From CAYTTA01 sp964440655 (lineage in GTDB: Bacteria > Bacteroidota > Rhodothermia > Balneolales > Balneolaceae): a stretch of 51,396 nucleotides of DNA. A model generated the notes under the pieces. The model was not told the DNA's origin, made no database searches, and was given only the letters and a program-made list of their open reading frames with translations. Where the stretch lies: NCBI GenBank assembly GCA_964440655.1, contig CAYTTA010000011.1:1-51396 (forward strand). Direction: 5' to 3'. Of the stretch, positions 42,000 to 50,714 are shown in pieces (position 1 is the first letter of the stretch; every line of letters begins with the position of its first letter). A program made the translations under genes and the position numbers.

Positions 42000-42878
42000 A
42001 TGATCAGGGAACTGGAGATCATTGAACGCGGCACCCCTGGGGGAAAGCGGCCCGACTGGCTGAGGGTGAAACTCCCATCCGGAGAGAAATTCAAGGAGGT
42101 CTCCGAGACCATACGCAAGTACAATCTCCATACGGTCTGCTCGGAGGCCCGCTGTCCGAACATGGGTGAGTGCTGGGGAGCCGGCACAGCGACCTTCATG
42201 ATTCTCGGCGATGTCTGCACCCGCTCCTGCTCATTTTGTGCGGTCAAAACCGGTCGCCCGCCGAAGGATCTGGACTGGGACGAGCCCCGAAGGGTAGCCG
42301 ATGCAGCCAGGCGGATGAAACTCCGCCACGTTGTGATCACCTCGGTAAACCGTGATGAGCGGGAGGATGGCGGAGCGCCCATTTTTGCCGAATGCCACCG
42401 TCTGCTCCGGGAGGAGATACCCGGGGTGACGATCGAGTCGCTGATCCCCGATTTCCGTGGCGTCTGGGATGCCCTGCAGATTGTCATCAACACTCCGCCC
42501 GATGTGCTGAGCCACAACCTGGAGACCGTTCCGAGACTCTACCGGTCGGTCCGCCCCCAGGCGCGGTACGAGCGGTCGCTGGAACTTCTTCTGCGTGTAA
42601 AGGAGCAGGGACTGCGATCCAAGACCGGAATCATGGTCGGGCTGGGGGAGACACGGGAGGAGGTGATCCAGCTGATGGAGGATTGCGTAAAGCACAAAGT
42701 GGATGTGCTTACCATCGGCCAGTATATGCAACCGACCAAAATGCATCATCCGGTTATCGAGTGGATCCATCCGGATCAGTTTGCCGAATACAAGGAGATC
42801 GGGGAGAGTCTGGGAATTGAGCATGTGGAAAGCGGACCACTGGTACGTTCCTCCTACCACGCCGAGAGGCACGTATAG
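42000..42878 (+). CDS. lipA: Lipoyl synthase (radical SAM)
   Basis: 292 residues. It inserts two sulfurs into the octanoyl group. Auxiliary cluster Cys47, Cys52 and Cys58 (CSEARCPNMGEC), radical-SAM cluster Cys73, Cys77 and Cys80 (CTRSCSFC), and the C-terminal R-S-S-Y motif (VRSSYHA) whose Ser ligates the auxiliary cluster. Other marks are MILGDVC, SVNRDE and GIMVGLGET. GAGGAGAC precedes the ATG. It acts directly after LipB and supplies lipoyl groups to enzymes served by LpdA. Confidence 0.97.
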   Translation: MIRELEIIERGTPGGKRPDWLRVKLPSGEKFKEVSETIRKYNLHTVCSEARCPNMGECWGAGTATFMILGDVCTRSCSFCAVKTGRPPKDLDWDEPRRVADAARRMKLRHVVITSVNRDEREDGGAPIFAECHRLLREEIPGVTIESLIPDFRGVWDALQIVINTPPDVLSHNLETVPRLYRSVRPQARYERSLELLLRVKEQGLRSKTGIMVGLGETREEVIQLMEDCVKHKVDVLTIGQYMQPTKMHHPVIEWIHPDQFAEYKEIGESLGIEHVESGPLVRSSYHAERHV

Positions 42879-42990
42879 CCTACGTCCCATCTGGCACTGA
42901 TCATGGATTTCGGACGGTGACCGTTCGCATCGGCCCGGTATATTTACTACATTCACCGAATGCCATCCGGGTATAAACGGACCGCTTTTC

Positions 42991-43674
42991 ATGATCCCTT
43001 TAGCCGCTGTACTGTTAGCATCCTACCTGATCGGGTCGATTCCCAGCTCCCTCTGGGTGGGAAGGCTCTATAAAAAAATTGACATACGGAAGTTCGGAAG
43101 CGGAAATGCCGGAGCGACCAATACGTTCCGGGTACTGGGCTGGAAGGCCGGTCTGCTGGTACTGGTGATCGATTTTGCCAAAGGTTTTCTCTGCACCGCT
43201 GTGATCAGCCAGCTGGCCTGGAAAATCGGTACACCCCTCACCCCGATCGTATGGGATCCGGCTTCGTTTCTGAAAATCTCCTGTGGAGCGGTCGCGGTCT
43301 TCGGTCACATGTTCCCGCTCTACGCCTCGTTCGACGGTGGGAAGGGAGCCGCCACGGCAGCGGGAATGCTCTACGGGATCGAACCTCTCTCCATCACGAT
43401 CACTCTGGTCATCTTTATCGCCGTGATCTGGATTAGCCGCTATGTCTCTTTGGGGACCATAATCGGCTCCATCTCCTATCCCCTCTCCCAGTTTATCCTG
43501 ATCCGGGTCTTCAACTGGTCCATCGATCCCAGTATCTATATTTTCACTTCGGTCCTGGCCTGCATCATCATTGCCAAGCATCACGGCAACATCAAGCGTC
43601 TCTGGACCGGAACGGAGAATAAAATCAACTTTCTGGGCAAAGGCAGGATCAACGAAAAACAGGGTTCTGTGTGA
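42991..43674 (+). CDS. plsY: Glycerol-3-phosphate acyltransferase PlsY
   Basis: 227 residues with about five to six membrane helices. It makes lysophosphatidate from acyl-phosphate and glycerol-3-phosphate at the inner membrane. Signatures are SYLIGSIPSSLWVGR, DIRKFGSGNAGATNTFRVLGWKAG, VFGHMFPLYASFDGGKGAAT and AKHHGNIKRLWTGTENKI. Its stop overlaps the gpsA start as GTGA (43671-43674), so the two are coupled: GpsA supplies its substrate. Confidence 0.96.
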   Translation: MIPLAAVLLASYLIGSIPSSLWVGRLYKKIDIRKFGSGNAGATNTFRVLGWKAGLLVLVIDFAKGFLCTAVISQLAWKIGTPLTPIVWDPASFLKISCGAVAVFGHMFPLYASFDGGKGAATAAGMLYGIEPLSITITLVIFIAVIWISRYVSLGTIIGSISYPLSQFILIRVFNWSIDPSIYIFTSVLACIIIAKHHGNIKRLWTGTENKINFLGKGRINEKQGSV

Positions 43675-44681
43675 AGCAGGTTAGTGTGATCGGTGCCGGC
43701 AGCTTCGGTACGGCCCTCTCCGTGGTGCTGGCCGAAAACAACCAGAGAGTGACGCTCTGGGCCCGTGAAGCGGAGATCGCCCGCGGAGTGAACCGCCACC
43801 GGTACAATCCACGCTATCTGAGTGACGTCCGCCTGCCGGAATGCATTCGCTGTTTCACGGACTTCGGTGAAGTTCTTGAGGGAACCGAAATGGTGGTGAT
43901 CGCCACTCCGTCCCATACTGTCCGGCAGGTCGCCTCACAGCTGAAGCCGTTGCTGACCGGCGATGAGATTGTCGTCACCGTATCCAAGGGGATCGAGCAG
44001 GAGACTTTTATGACCATGTCCCAGGTCCTGGTGGAGGTTCTGGAAGGGAAGATCATAGAGGATCATATCGGCGTTCTCTACGGACCGAGCCATGCCGAGG
44101 AGGTGGGGAAATTCAAACCGACCACCGTTGTCTCCGCTGCCTATTCAAAAAGTACCGCCCGCCGGATTCAGGAAGCGTTCATGACCCCGATGTTCCGGGT
44201 CTATCTCAATCATGACATGACGGGTGTGGAGATCGGTGGATCGGTGAAGAATGTGATGGCCATTGCTGCCGGGATCGTGGATGGCGCACAGCTCGGTGAC
44301 AATGCGAAAGCCGCCCTCATCACCCGCGGCCTTCATGAAATGAAGAGGATGGGGATGCTTCTGGGGGCCTCTCAGGATACGTTTTCCGGACTTACAGGAA
44401 TGGGAGACCTGATCGTGACCTGCACGAGCGAACACAGCCGGAACCGTAATGTGGGTTACAGAATCGGGCGGGGAGAGCCTCTGGACGAGATCATGGGTGG
44501 GATGAAAATGGTGGCCGAAGGGGTGCGGACCACCAAATCGGTTCATGAGTGGGCGCTGAGAAACGGGGTGGACATGCCGATTACCGCTGCCGTCTACAAG
44601 GTGCTTTTTGAAGATGTCGAACCGGGCGATATACTATTTGAGCTGATGACACGTAGACCCAAGGAAGAGATTCTAATCTGA
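43671..44681 (+). CDS. gpsA: NAD(P)H-dependent glycerol-3-phosphate dehydrogenase
   Basis: 336 residues starting at a GTG (43671) that overlaps plsY. It reduces dihydroxyacetone phosphate to sn-glycerol-3-phosphate. NAD site GAGSFGTALS, VSKGIEQETFMTMS, YGPSHAEEV, the catalytic Lys in GGSVKNVMAIAAGI, and SGLTGMGDLIVTCTSEHSRNR. Standard length. Confidence 0.97.
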   Translation: MKQVSVIGAGSFGTALSVVLAENNQRVTLWAREAEIARGVNRHRYNPRYLSDVRLPECIRCFTDFGEVLEGTEMVVIATPSHTVRQVASQLKPLLTGDEIVVTVSKGIEQETFMTMSQVLVEVLEGKIIEDHIGVLYGPSHAEEVGKFKPTTVVSAAYSKSTARRIQEAFMTPMFRVYLNHDMTGVEIGGSVKNVMAIAAGIVDGAQLGDNAKAALITRGLHEMKRMGMLLGASQDTFSGLTGMGDLIVTCTSEHSRNRNVGYRIGRGEPLDEIMGGMKMVAEGVRTTKSVHEWALRNGVDMPITAAVYKVLFEDVEPGDILFELMTRRPKEEILI

Positions 44682-44697
44682 AGGGACAGTTTTTCTT

Positions 44698-44731
44698 TTT
44701 ATCTGTAGTTCCCATTTATCTATAGTTCCAG
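44698..44731 (+). repeat. 17-bp tandem duplication upstream of the AlbA_2 gene
   Basis: TTTATCTGTAGTTCCCA (44698-44714) followed by TTTATCTATAGTTCCAG (44715-44731), 15 of 17 identical. It occupies half of the gap between gpsA and the next gene. Confidence 0.85.
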
Positions 44732-44748
44732 CATTTCATTCCGGAACG

Positions 44749-45429
44749 ATGAAGACCCCTCGTGAAGGCATGATCAACATCTCATCGATGCGACCCTGGG
44801 ATCTGAAGAATCTGATCCGGACGGGAGAAGGGGAGTTTCTGGAGTTCAAGAAGACGGCTCCCGACGCAATCAAGATGGCCCGCGAAATATCGGCTTTCGC
44901 CAACGGTGGCGGAGGCACGATACTCATCGGCGTGAGTGACGACCGGACGGTCACCGGGATCCAGGGCTATTTTGAAGAGGAGTATACGGTTCAGAAAGCC
45001 GCTTCCGAGATCTGCACTCCGGCTGTCCCGGTGCAGATCGAGCTGGTGCACTATTCCGGCCTGGATGTCATGGTGATCTCCGTGCCGGAAGCGGACCAGA
45101 AACCGGTCTACGTGAAGGGGAAGAAGGTCCGGCATGTCTATGTGCGACGCGGTGCAAAAAGCGTCACGGCAAGTGATGAGATGATTGACCTGCTGAAAAA
45201 CGGGACCAGCCAGGAGGGAGTCACGTTTGAGTATGGTGAAAGGGAGCGGGCTCTTTTCCGCTTTCTGAACGAGTATGGCGAGATTACCGTCGAGGGTTTC
45301 GCCAGGCTGGTAAACGTGACTACTTTCCGCTCCTCCCGCATTCTGGTCTCGCTGGCGAGTGCGGGAATACTGAGTTTGTCATATAGGGACAATGTTGAGT
45401 ATTTTACCTTTTCCCAGCGATTGGAATAA
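44749..45429 (+). CDS. AlbA_2/Schlafen-type domain protein with winged helix
   Basis: 226 residues. AlbA_2 (divergent AAA-4) domain at about 18-140: GEGEFLEFKKTAPD, AREISAFANGGGGTILIGVSDD, VYVRRGAKSVTASDEMI. The C-terminal 70 residues form a winged helix (FRFLNEYGEITVEGFARLVNVTTFRSSRILVSLASAGIL). Such proteins are usually called ATP-binding transcriptional regulators; some relatives act in defence or RNA processing. The target is unknown. It lies 24 bp ahead of the Fe-S carrier gene, with which it may be co-transcribed. Confidence 0.87.
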   Translation: MKTPREGMINISSMRPWDLKNLIRTGEGEFLEFKKTAPDAIKMAREISAFANGGGGTILIGVSDDRTVTGIQGYFEEEYTVQKAASEICTPAVPVQIELVHYSGLDVMVISVPEADQKPVYVKGKKVRHVYVRRGAKSVTASDEMIDLLKNGTSQEGVTFEYGERERALFRFLNEYGEITVEGFARLVNVTTFRSSRILVSLASAGILSLSYRDNVEYFTFSQRLE

Positions 45430-45453
45430 GACTGATTATAAAGAAGAAGAACC

Positions 45454-45888
45454 ATGGCCAGACCTGAAGAAAATCTGGACGATGTCATCGCATCCCTGAT
45501 TGACCAGGATTTCGAAGATGAGCAGCCGGCGCCTCCCGTTTCCGGCGATAAGATGCCGGGGGATCCGGTCCGGTTGACCGCCCGGGCAGCCCGGGAAATT
45601 CTTCGGATTCGTGAGAGAGAAAAGCTGGATGAGAATCTCTACCTGAGGGTGGCGGTGGAAGGGGGCGGCTGCGCCGGTCTCAACTACCGGCTCGGATTCG
45701 ATTTCAAGAATGAAGAGGATACCCAGCTGGAGAGTGAGGGGATCCCGATTGTTGTAGATCCCCGTCACCTTCTCTATCTGGACGGGATTCGAATCGACTA
45801 TCCGGACGGGCTGGATGCCCGCGGATTCACGTTCGAGAATCCCAATGCCGTGGAAAACTGCGGGTGCGGTTCCTCGTTTGCCATTTAG
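45454..45888 (+). CDS. A-type iron-sulfur carrier (HesB/IscA/ErpA family) with N-terminal extension
   Basis: 144 residues, about 35 longer than typical. Fe-S ligands are Cys73 (GGGCAGLNY) and the C-terminal Cys136/Cys138 (ENCGCGSSFAI). Residues 1-36 are an acidic/proline extension (VIASLIDQDFEDEQPAPPV) not found in classic IscA. It delivers clusters to apo-enzymes; LipA, NadA and LutAB in this window are possible clients. No isc/suf genes are adjacent. The stop (45886-45888) overlaps a perfect tandem duplication. Confidence 0.94.
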   Translation: MARPEENLDDVIASLIDQDFEDEQPAPPVSGDKMPGDPVRLTARAAREILRIREREKLDENLYLRVAVEGGGCAGLNYRLGFDFKNEEDTQLESEGIPIVVDPRHLLYLDGIRIDYPDGLDARGFTFENPNAVENCGCGSSFAI

Positions 45889-45920
45889 TGAACCCGGCAA
45901 GAGAGTGAACCCGGCAAGAG
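45887..45920. repeat. Perfect 17-bp tandem duplication at a stop codon
   Basis: AGTGAACCCGGCAAGAG at 45887-45903 and again at 45904-45920. The first copy contains the last two bases of the Fe-S carrier stop codon. Confidence 0.93.
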
Positions 45921-45941
45921 GCTGAACCGGTCAGTTCAGCC
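45920..45941. terminator. Hairpin between convergent Fe-S carrier gene and hslO
   Basis: GGCTGAAC (45920-45927) pairs with GTTCAGCC (45934-45941), loop of six. It overlaps the hslO stop and may act for both directions, though without a T-run. Confidence 0.45.
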
Positions 45942-46836
45942 TCGCCTGGGCGCCAATCAGCAGTCCTTCGATCTCTTCGGTAGAGATCTCCATCCGGTCG
46001 CCGCAGAAGTGGCAGACCACCTCCTGGCTTTTCCCCTCCATCTCCCTCAGATCCTGAACGCTCAGCATGGAGAGAACGGCAAGAAAACGCTCCTTGCTGC
46101 ATCGGCAGAAGAAGTGAACCGGTTGACGGTCCAGCTCCTTCACTTCATAGGGGGCGACCGCTTCGATCATGATCTCGTCAAGGTAGTGCCCCTTCTCGAG
46201 CAGATGGGGAACCGAATCGAATGTCATCAGCTTCTCCTGCAGCTCATCCATGACATGATCGGGCGCGCCGGGCAGCCGCTGAATGAGCAGTCCTCCCGCC
46301 TGGGAGACCTCTCCCTTCTCATCGATGGTTACATCGACCATCACCGCAGAGGGTATCTGCTCGGACTGGGCCAGGTAGTGCGCCACGTCGCTTGTTACAT
46401 CTCCCCGTACCAGCTCGATGGTGCTGCTTCGTGGTTCCGCTTCGTTGTAGAGTACTTTTGATACGGTAAGCAGTCCCAGGCCAAGACCATCGCCCAGAGA
46501 GGTGTCTGCATTTGTGTAATCCAGTTCGGCGGAAGAGTGAGCCGAGTAGCCCCGTATCTCACCGATCCGGTTGGCTTCGGCCACCAGCATTTTAACCGGT
46601 CCGCTTCCTTCCAGCCTGAGTGTGATCCGCTCTTCACCTTTGAGCTCCGAGGCGAGGAGCATGGACGCGGTCAGGGTCCGGCCCAGCAGTACGGTGTTGA
46701 GAAGTGAGAGATTGTGCCTCTCTTTTGCTGAACGGACCACATCGGTCGTCTTGACGAGTGCAATTCGGAAATACCCTTCCGGGGAGATTCCTTTGATCAG
46801 GCGGTCCCGGAACTGGATGGAGTGTTTCAGTGACAT
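45931..46836 (-). CDS. hslO: Redox-regulated chaperone Hsp33
   Basis: 301 residues. It is a holdase activated by oxidative unfolding. The C-terminal zinc-redox switch is intact: Cys244/Cys246 (FFCRCSKERF) and Cys275/Cys278 (VVCHFCGDRM). The N-terminal domain has AERHNLSLLNTVLLGRTLTA and MLLASELKGEERITLRLEGSGPVKML. The linker region carries QIPSAVMVDV. Monocistronic, converging with the Fe-S carrier gene. Confidence 0.96.
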   Translation of the reverse strand: MSLKHSIQFRDRLIKGISPEGYFRIALVKTTDVVRSAKERHNLSLLNTVLLGRTLTASMLLASELKGEERITLRLEGSGPVKMLVAEANRIGEIRGYSAHSSAELDYTNADTSLGDGLGLGLLTVSKVLYNEAEPRSSTIELVRGDVTSDVAHYLAQSEQIPSAVMVDVTIDEKGEVSQAGGLLIQRLPGAPDHVMDELQEKLMTFDSVPHLLEKGHYLDEIMIEAVAPYEVKELDRQPVHFFCRCSKERFLAVLSMLSVQDLREMEGKSQEVVCHFCGDRMEISTEEIEGLLIGAQARLN

Positions 46837-47202
46837 GTAGCTTTGTATGGATTTACGGGTGTGAACAGAAGCTCTCTATGAACGATCGATTCTCCGAAAG
46901 CTTCAGTGCTTCAGTGCAGCTCCTCTGAAGAAACTCATCAGAAAGAGTTTTCTGCCTCTCTAGGGGAAATCGGATAGAATAAAGAGCTTCGTCTTTAACG
47001 CTCCGGAGGAGTGAAAATTTTGAGGGTCATCATGCAGAAGATACGCTCTGTGCATCAGATAAAGGGTATGCCCGGGTAAGATACAATGGTCTGCTAATCC
47101 GGTAAAAATGGCGGTTGAGGAATCAAAAAGGATTACATGGTGAAAAATTGCATGAGACTTTTATCTTTGGGGCACCTGTAAAGAATCACAAGGAGCGAAG
47201 GA
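46837..47202. other. 366-bp divergent non-coding region, hslO / recJ
   Basis: No gene supported. TATCTTTG at 47162-47169 matches the Bacteroidota -7 element TAnnTTTG and lies 33 bp before the recJ ATG, a good recJ promoter candidate, but I saw no clear -33 TTTG. AGGAGCGAAGGA (47191-47202) is the recJ ribosome-binding region. Confidence 0.5.
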
Positions 47203-48909
47203 ATGTCCTTTCGATGGGTCTACTCGGAACCGAAGCGTCAGAATGCCATCCAGGATTTGAGGCAGAAGCTGGGAGTCCCTCCAGAAATTGCCCGACTCCT
47301 CGCGATCCGCGATATCCACACCTTCGATCAGGCGAGATCGTTCTTCCGGCCGGAGATCGAGTATCTTCATGACCCCTTCCGGATGAAGGATATGGAAGAG
47401 GCTTCGCTCCGGCTCTCCCGCGCCATCCGGGATCATGAAAAAGTTCTGGTCTATGGGGATTACGACGTGGACGGAACCACGGCCACGGCTGCCCTTATCC
47501 TCTTCCTTCGCCGGTTCGGACTGGAGGTGGACTACTATATTCCACACCGGTTCAAGGAGGGGTACGGTATCAACCCCGAGGGGATTCATTATGCACACCA
47601 TGCCGGCGCCTCGCTGATCATTTCGGTTGATTGCGGCATTACTGCTGTTGAGGAAGCGAAGTTGATACGGCAGCTGGGAATGGATCTGATTATCTGCGAT
47701 CACCACACAGTCGGAAGCCTTCTTCCGGATGCAGTGGCGGTTCTCGATCCCAAGCGTCCGGACTGCGCCTATCCTTTCGACGGACTTTCGGGGGCGGGAG
47801 TGGCGTTCAAGCTCATCGAGGCAACACTGCACCGGCTGGGACTCCCGGCAGGCAATGCCTACTGTTATCTGGATTTGATTGCCATATCCATCGCTTCGGA
47901 CATTGTACCGATCATTGATGAGAACCGGATCATGATGCGGGCCGGACTGGAGATGATCAACCGCAAGCCGAGGCCCGGCATACGTGCGCTTCTGGAGAAA
48001 GGGAGAGTGAAGCCGGGTACGGTGACCACAACCAGTATCGTTTTTTCGCTGGGTCCCAGAATCAATGCGGCAGGGCGGATGGGAGATGCCAATACCGCCG
48101 TCGAGCTGATGCTTTCGGAAAGTCCGCTGGAGGCCGACCGGAATGCGGAAGAGCTGGAAGCGATCAACAAAAAACGCAGGGATACCGATTCGAGGACTCT
48201 TAAAGAGGCGATGGAGATGCTCGAGAAGCACCCTGTTCGGGAAGAGGACTCGGCGGTGGTCCTGCACCACGATGAGTGGCACCTGGGCGTGATCGGAATC
48301 GTGGCGTCCCGCCTTGTGGACCGCTACTTCCGCCCGGTGATCATGCTGAGCACCGTGGATGGAAAGCTGAAGGGATCGGCTCGGTCAATACGGGGATTCA
48401 ACATCTACCGGGCGCTCGAGAAATGTTCGGATCTGCTCGAGCAGTTCGGCGGGCACGAGTACGCGGCCGGCCTGACGATGGAGCGGGAGAATCTGGATGA
48501 GTTTCGACACCGCGTAAATGAAATCGCCTGCGACTCTCTGACGGAGAGCAAGTTTCAGCCGGAGCTGCTTATTGACGCCCAGCTTGACCTGGGAGAGGTG
48601 GATATGCGGTTCTGGAAGTTGCTGAGCCAGTTCGAGCCCTATGGACCGGGCAACAAGCAGCCGGTTTTTGTAAGCAAGGGAGTGGAGATTGCCGGGGATC
48701 CGACCATTGTCGGGAAAGGCCATCTCCGGGTCCGTCTGCGTCAGAATGGGTCGGTGTTTGATGCGATCGGCTTCAATATGCATGAGTACCAGCCCATGAT
48801 TCGCGAATCCAGGGGAGGGATCGATGTGGCTTTCATGATTGAGGAGAACAACTGGAACAACCGCCGCCATCTGCAGCTGCATCTGAAGGATATCCGGGCG
48901 AGGAACTGA
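47203..48909 (+). CDS. recJ: Single-stranded-DNA-specific exonuclease RecJ
   Basis: 568 residues, normal length. 5'-3' ssDNA exonuclease of recombination and mismatch repair. DHH-family motifs: VYGDYDVDGTTATA (motif I-II), SVDCGITAVEEAK (motif III region), ICDHHTVG (DHH) and FSLGPRINAAGRMGDANTAV. The DHHA1 half has GVIGIVASRLVDRYFRPV, KGSARSIRGFNIYRAL and FGGHEYAAGLTM. The C-terminal OB-like domain follows. Purine-rich site just upstream of the ATG. Confidence 0.97.
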   Translation: MSFRWVYSEPKRQNAIQDLRQKLGVPPEIARLLAIRDIHTFDQARSFFRPEIEYLHDPFRMKDMEEASLRLSRAIRDHEKVLVYGDYDVDGTTATAALILFLRRFGLEVDYYIPHRFKEGYGINPEGIHYAHHAGASLIISVDCGITAVEEAKLIRQLGMDLIICDHHTVGSLLPDAVAVLDPKRPDCAYPFDGLSGAGVAFKLIEATLHRLGLPAGNAYCYLDLIAISIASDIVPIIDENRIMMRAGLEMINRKPRPGIRALLEKGRVKPGTVTTTSIVFSLGPRINAAGRMGDANTAVELMLSESPLEADRNAEELEAINKKRRDTDSRTLKEAMEMLEKHPVREEDSAVVLHHDEWHLGVIGIVASRLVDRYFRPVIMLSTVDGKLKGSARSIRGFNIYRALEKCSDLLEQFGGHEYAAGLTMERENLDEFRHRVNEIACDSLTESKFQPELLIDAQLDLGEVDMRFWKLLSQFEPYGPGNKQPVFVSKGVEIAGDPTIVGKGHLRVRLRQNGSVFDAIGFNMHEYQPMIRESRGGIDVAFMIEENNWNNRRHLQLHLKDIRARN

Positions 48910-48987
48910 CGGGCGGGAAAGGTCCCGGGCATTCTGAACTGAAATCGCCAAAGGATGAATAAAAATCGTGCGGGATCTGTTTCAGAC

Positions 48988-49019
48988 TTTGTTTAGAGAT
49001 TGGAAAGGGTGTATATTTC
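48988..49019 (+). promoter_or_regulatory. Bacteroidota-type promoter of tRNA-Phe
   Basis: TTTG at 48988-48991 and TATATTTC at 49012-49019 are separated by 20 bases, fitting the -33/-7 pattern TTTG-N19-21-TAnnTTTG as I know it. The mature tRNA starts 17 bases further on. Confidence 0.6.
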
Positions 49020-49035
49020 CGCCCTGTTCCTGGAA

Positions 49036-49108
<73 letters not shown>

Positions 49109-49118
49109 CGACCTCGAG

Positions 49119-49165
49119 AAGCCTTGCATGGCAAACCTTTGCCGGCAAGGCTTTTTTATTTTTAG
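49119..49165 (+). terminator. Rho-independent terminator of tRNA-Phe
   Basis: AAGCCTTGC (49119-49127) pairs with GCAAGGCTT (49145-49153), extended inside by GGCAAA/TTTGCC (49130-49135 with 49138-49143). A T-run follows immediately. The most convincing intrinsic terminator in the window. Confidence 0.92.
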
Positions 49166-49364
49166 AGCAAAAATCTGCTCATTTCTCGAATGGGTTACCG
49201 AACGCCATGCAAGACTTACCATTATAGTCATGTAGGGCGTTATTGCTTTGGGGTGTATTGAAGGGCAGAAGTCGGCTGATTACAAGAAGGTTGCAAGGCA
49301 GGAGTGTTTACCGCCTAATCAAATTGCTCTCTGAATGGCTGCGAGTAAATGCGATTCAGTACCT

Positions 49365-50255
49365 TTAATCTCTCAAAAGCGATACAGTCTGATCAGTTGA
49401 ATAATTGACATCGCTCGTTTCATATTCTTTCAATGTTAATCCGCTTTCCAGCTTCCATTTTGTCTGACCGTTAGCGTTTCTTCCTAAAACTATTGCGGCA
49501 GCAGTGGACGGGCTACTGAATATGTAATCATCAGCGAACTCATAGAAGCCCTCACGTTTAATCAATGCACTCTCATCAATCAATTTTTGACGGAGCTTTA
49601 GATAGTTTGAGTTTATTGACTTCACCGTTGAACCGGCTGCTTTTGATCCTTTAAAGACGACAAAGCCGTCAGAGGTGGGCTCGCCAGTGGCATCTGCTCC
49701 TCTTGTCGCCTTGAGATAAAACGTGCCTTTATCCTGCTTTGGGCTGAAATCCCTTTTCTCCTCAAATACTTTATGCCCAAGTGTACCGGTGAGCATTTTT
49801 ATATTCTCGATGAATTCTTCCATTTCGGCCTGGTCAGGTTCGGAAATCGAAGATTGCGTTGGAATTACATTATTATCAACCTTGTAACGGTTTGCTTTCC
49901 CGGCGATATTATAGAGTCTGTTTTCAATGTACTTGATATGAGCTTTATTCAGGTTGTCGTCCTTACTAATAAAGACTATTGCCTCATTCCAGAACTCTTT
50001 TTGATTGAGATGCTGATTCAATCGTTTGAAAATCGTTTCTGCCTCACCAATATAGACCAGGTCTTTCCCGGATTCATCCTTACCAAACAGTAAATACACC
50101 CCGGTTCCATTCAAGTCAACCCGATCAGAACATTCCTTAATTTTGATTCTCGGAAGTTTGTAAGCCTTGCCAGTCCAATTTGACAACTCGCAACTCATAC
50201 GGCCATTTGGATCACCGTCTATTAAAAAAATCTTAATTGTCTTTCCAAACTTCAT
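49365..50255 (-). CDS. GIY-YIG nuclease domain protein with C-terminal DUF4357
   Basis: 296 residues. The GIY-YIG fold lies at about 50-130: GVYLLFGKD, LVYIGEAETIFKRLNQHL and a conserved Glu in KYIENRLYNIA. The C-terminal part (about 175-290) has SDGFVVFKGSKA and SSPSTAAAIVLGRNANGQTKWKLESG, which is DUF4357. Such pairs are found scattered in accessory regions and their targets are unknown. Base composition is clearly AT-richer than the rest of the window and no ribosome-binding site is visible. With tRNA-Phe just upstream this suggests acquired DNA. No integrase is in view. Confidence 0.88.
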   Translation of the reverse strand: MKFGKTIKIFLIDGDPNGRMSCELSNWTGKAYKLPRIKIKECSDRVDLNGTGVYLLFGKDESGKDLVYIGEAETIFKRLNQHLNQKEFWNEAIVFISKDDNLNKAHIKYIENRLYNIAGKANRYKVDNNVIPTQSSISEPDQAEMEEFIENIKMLTGTLGHKVFEEKRDFSPKQDKGTFYLKATRGADATGEPTSDGFVVFKGSKAAGSTVKSINSNYLKLRQKLIDESALIKREGFYEFADDYIFSSPSTAAAIVLGRNANGQTKWKLESGLTLKEYETSDVNYSTDQTVSLLRD

Positions 50256-50714
50256 TTGATGGTTACACTATTTCAGCATTAAATAGATGTCTTAAAATCA
50301 ATTTTTTCACTGCAATTAGCCTTTTGGTTCAAATGGTGAGTGAAATTCAGAGTTTTAACCTACTGTAAGTGATTTTCTAACAATTGATTACAACTCTGGC
50401 TCACCTCATGAGAACATACGAATGTGCATGATTAATGTAAAAGAATACCGGAGTGGTTGTGCAGGTTATATGTAATTGATCGTATTCTTCTAATAAGAAT
50501 GAGATGCTAACCAAATTTGTGAATTACAGTTTCTGTTTCTCCTGAAATAATGCGTAGCAATTGCTGACTCCACCTGTTCATGGCAGTCCGTTTTTCTTGC
50601 TCATAATCGTACTTGGTATAGATGGTCGCTTGGTGAAACAACTCAGCATTCCTGAATAGTTTGAACCGATTTATTGTTCAGTGATATCCAGCCCGAACAA
50701 TCACAAAACGAACA
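50256..50714. other. 459-bp AT-rich non-coding stretch
   Basis: No open frame with family resemblance. It contains the short inverted repeat ATTCTT/AAGAAT near 50483-50500 and many A/T runs. It should contain the promoter of the GIY-YIG gene on its left. Confidence 0.45.
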
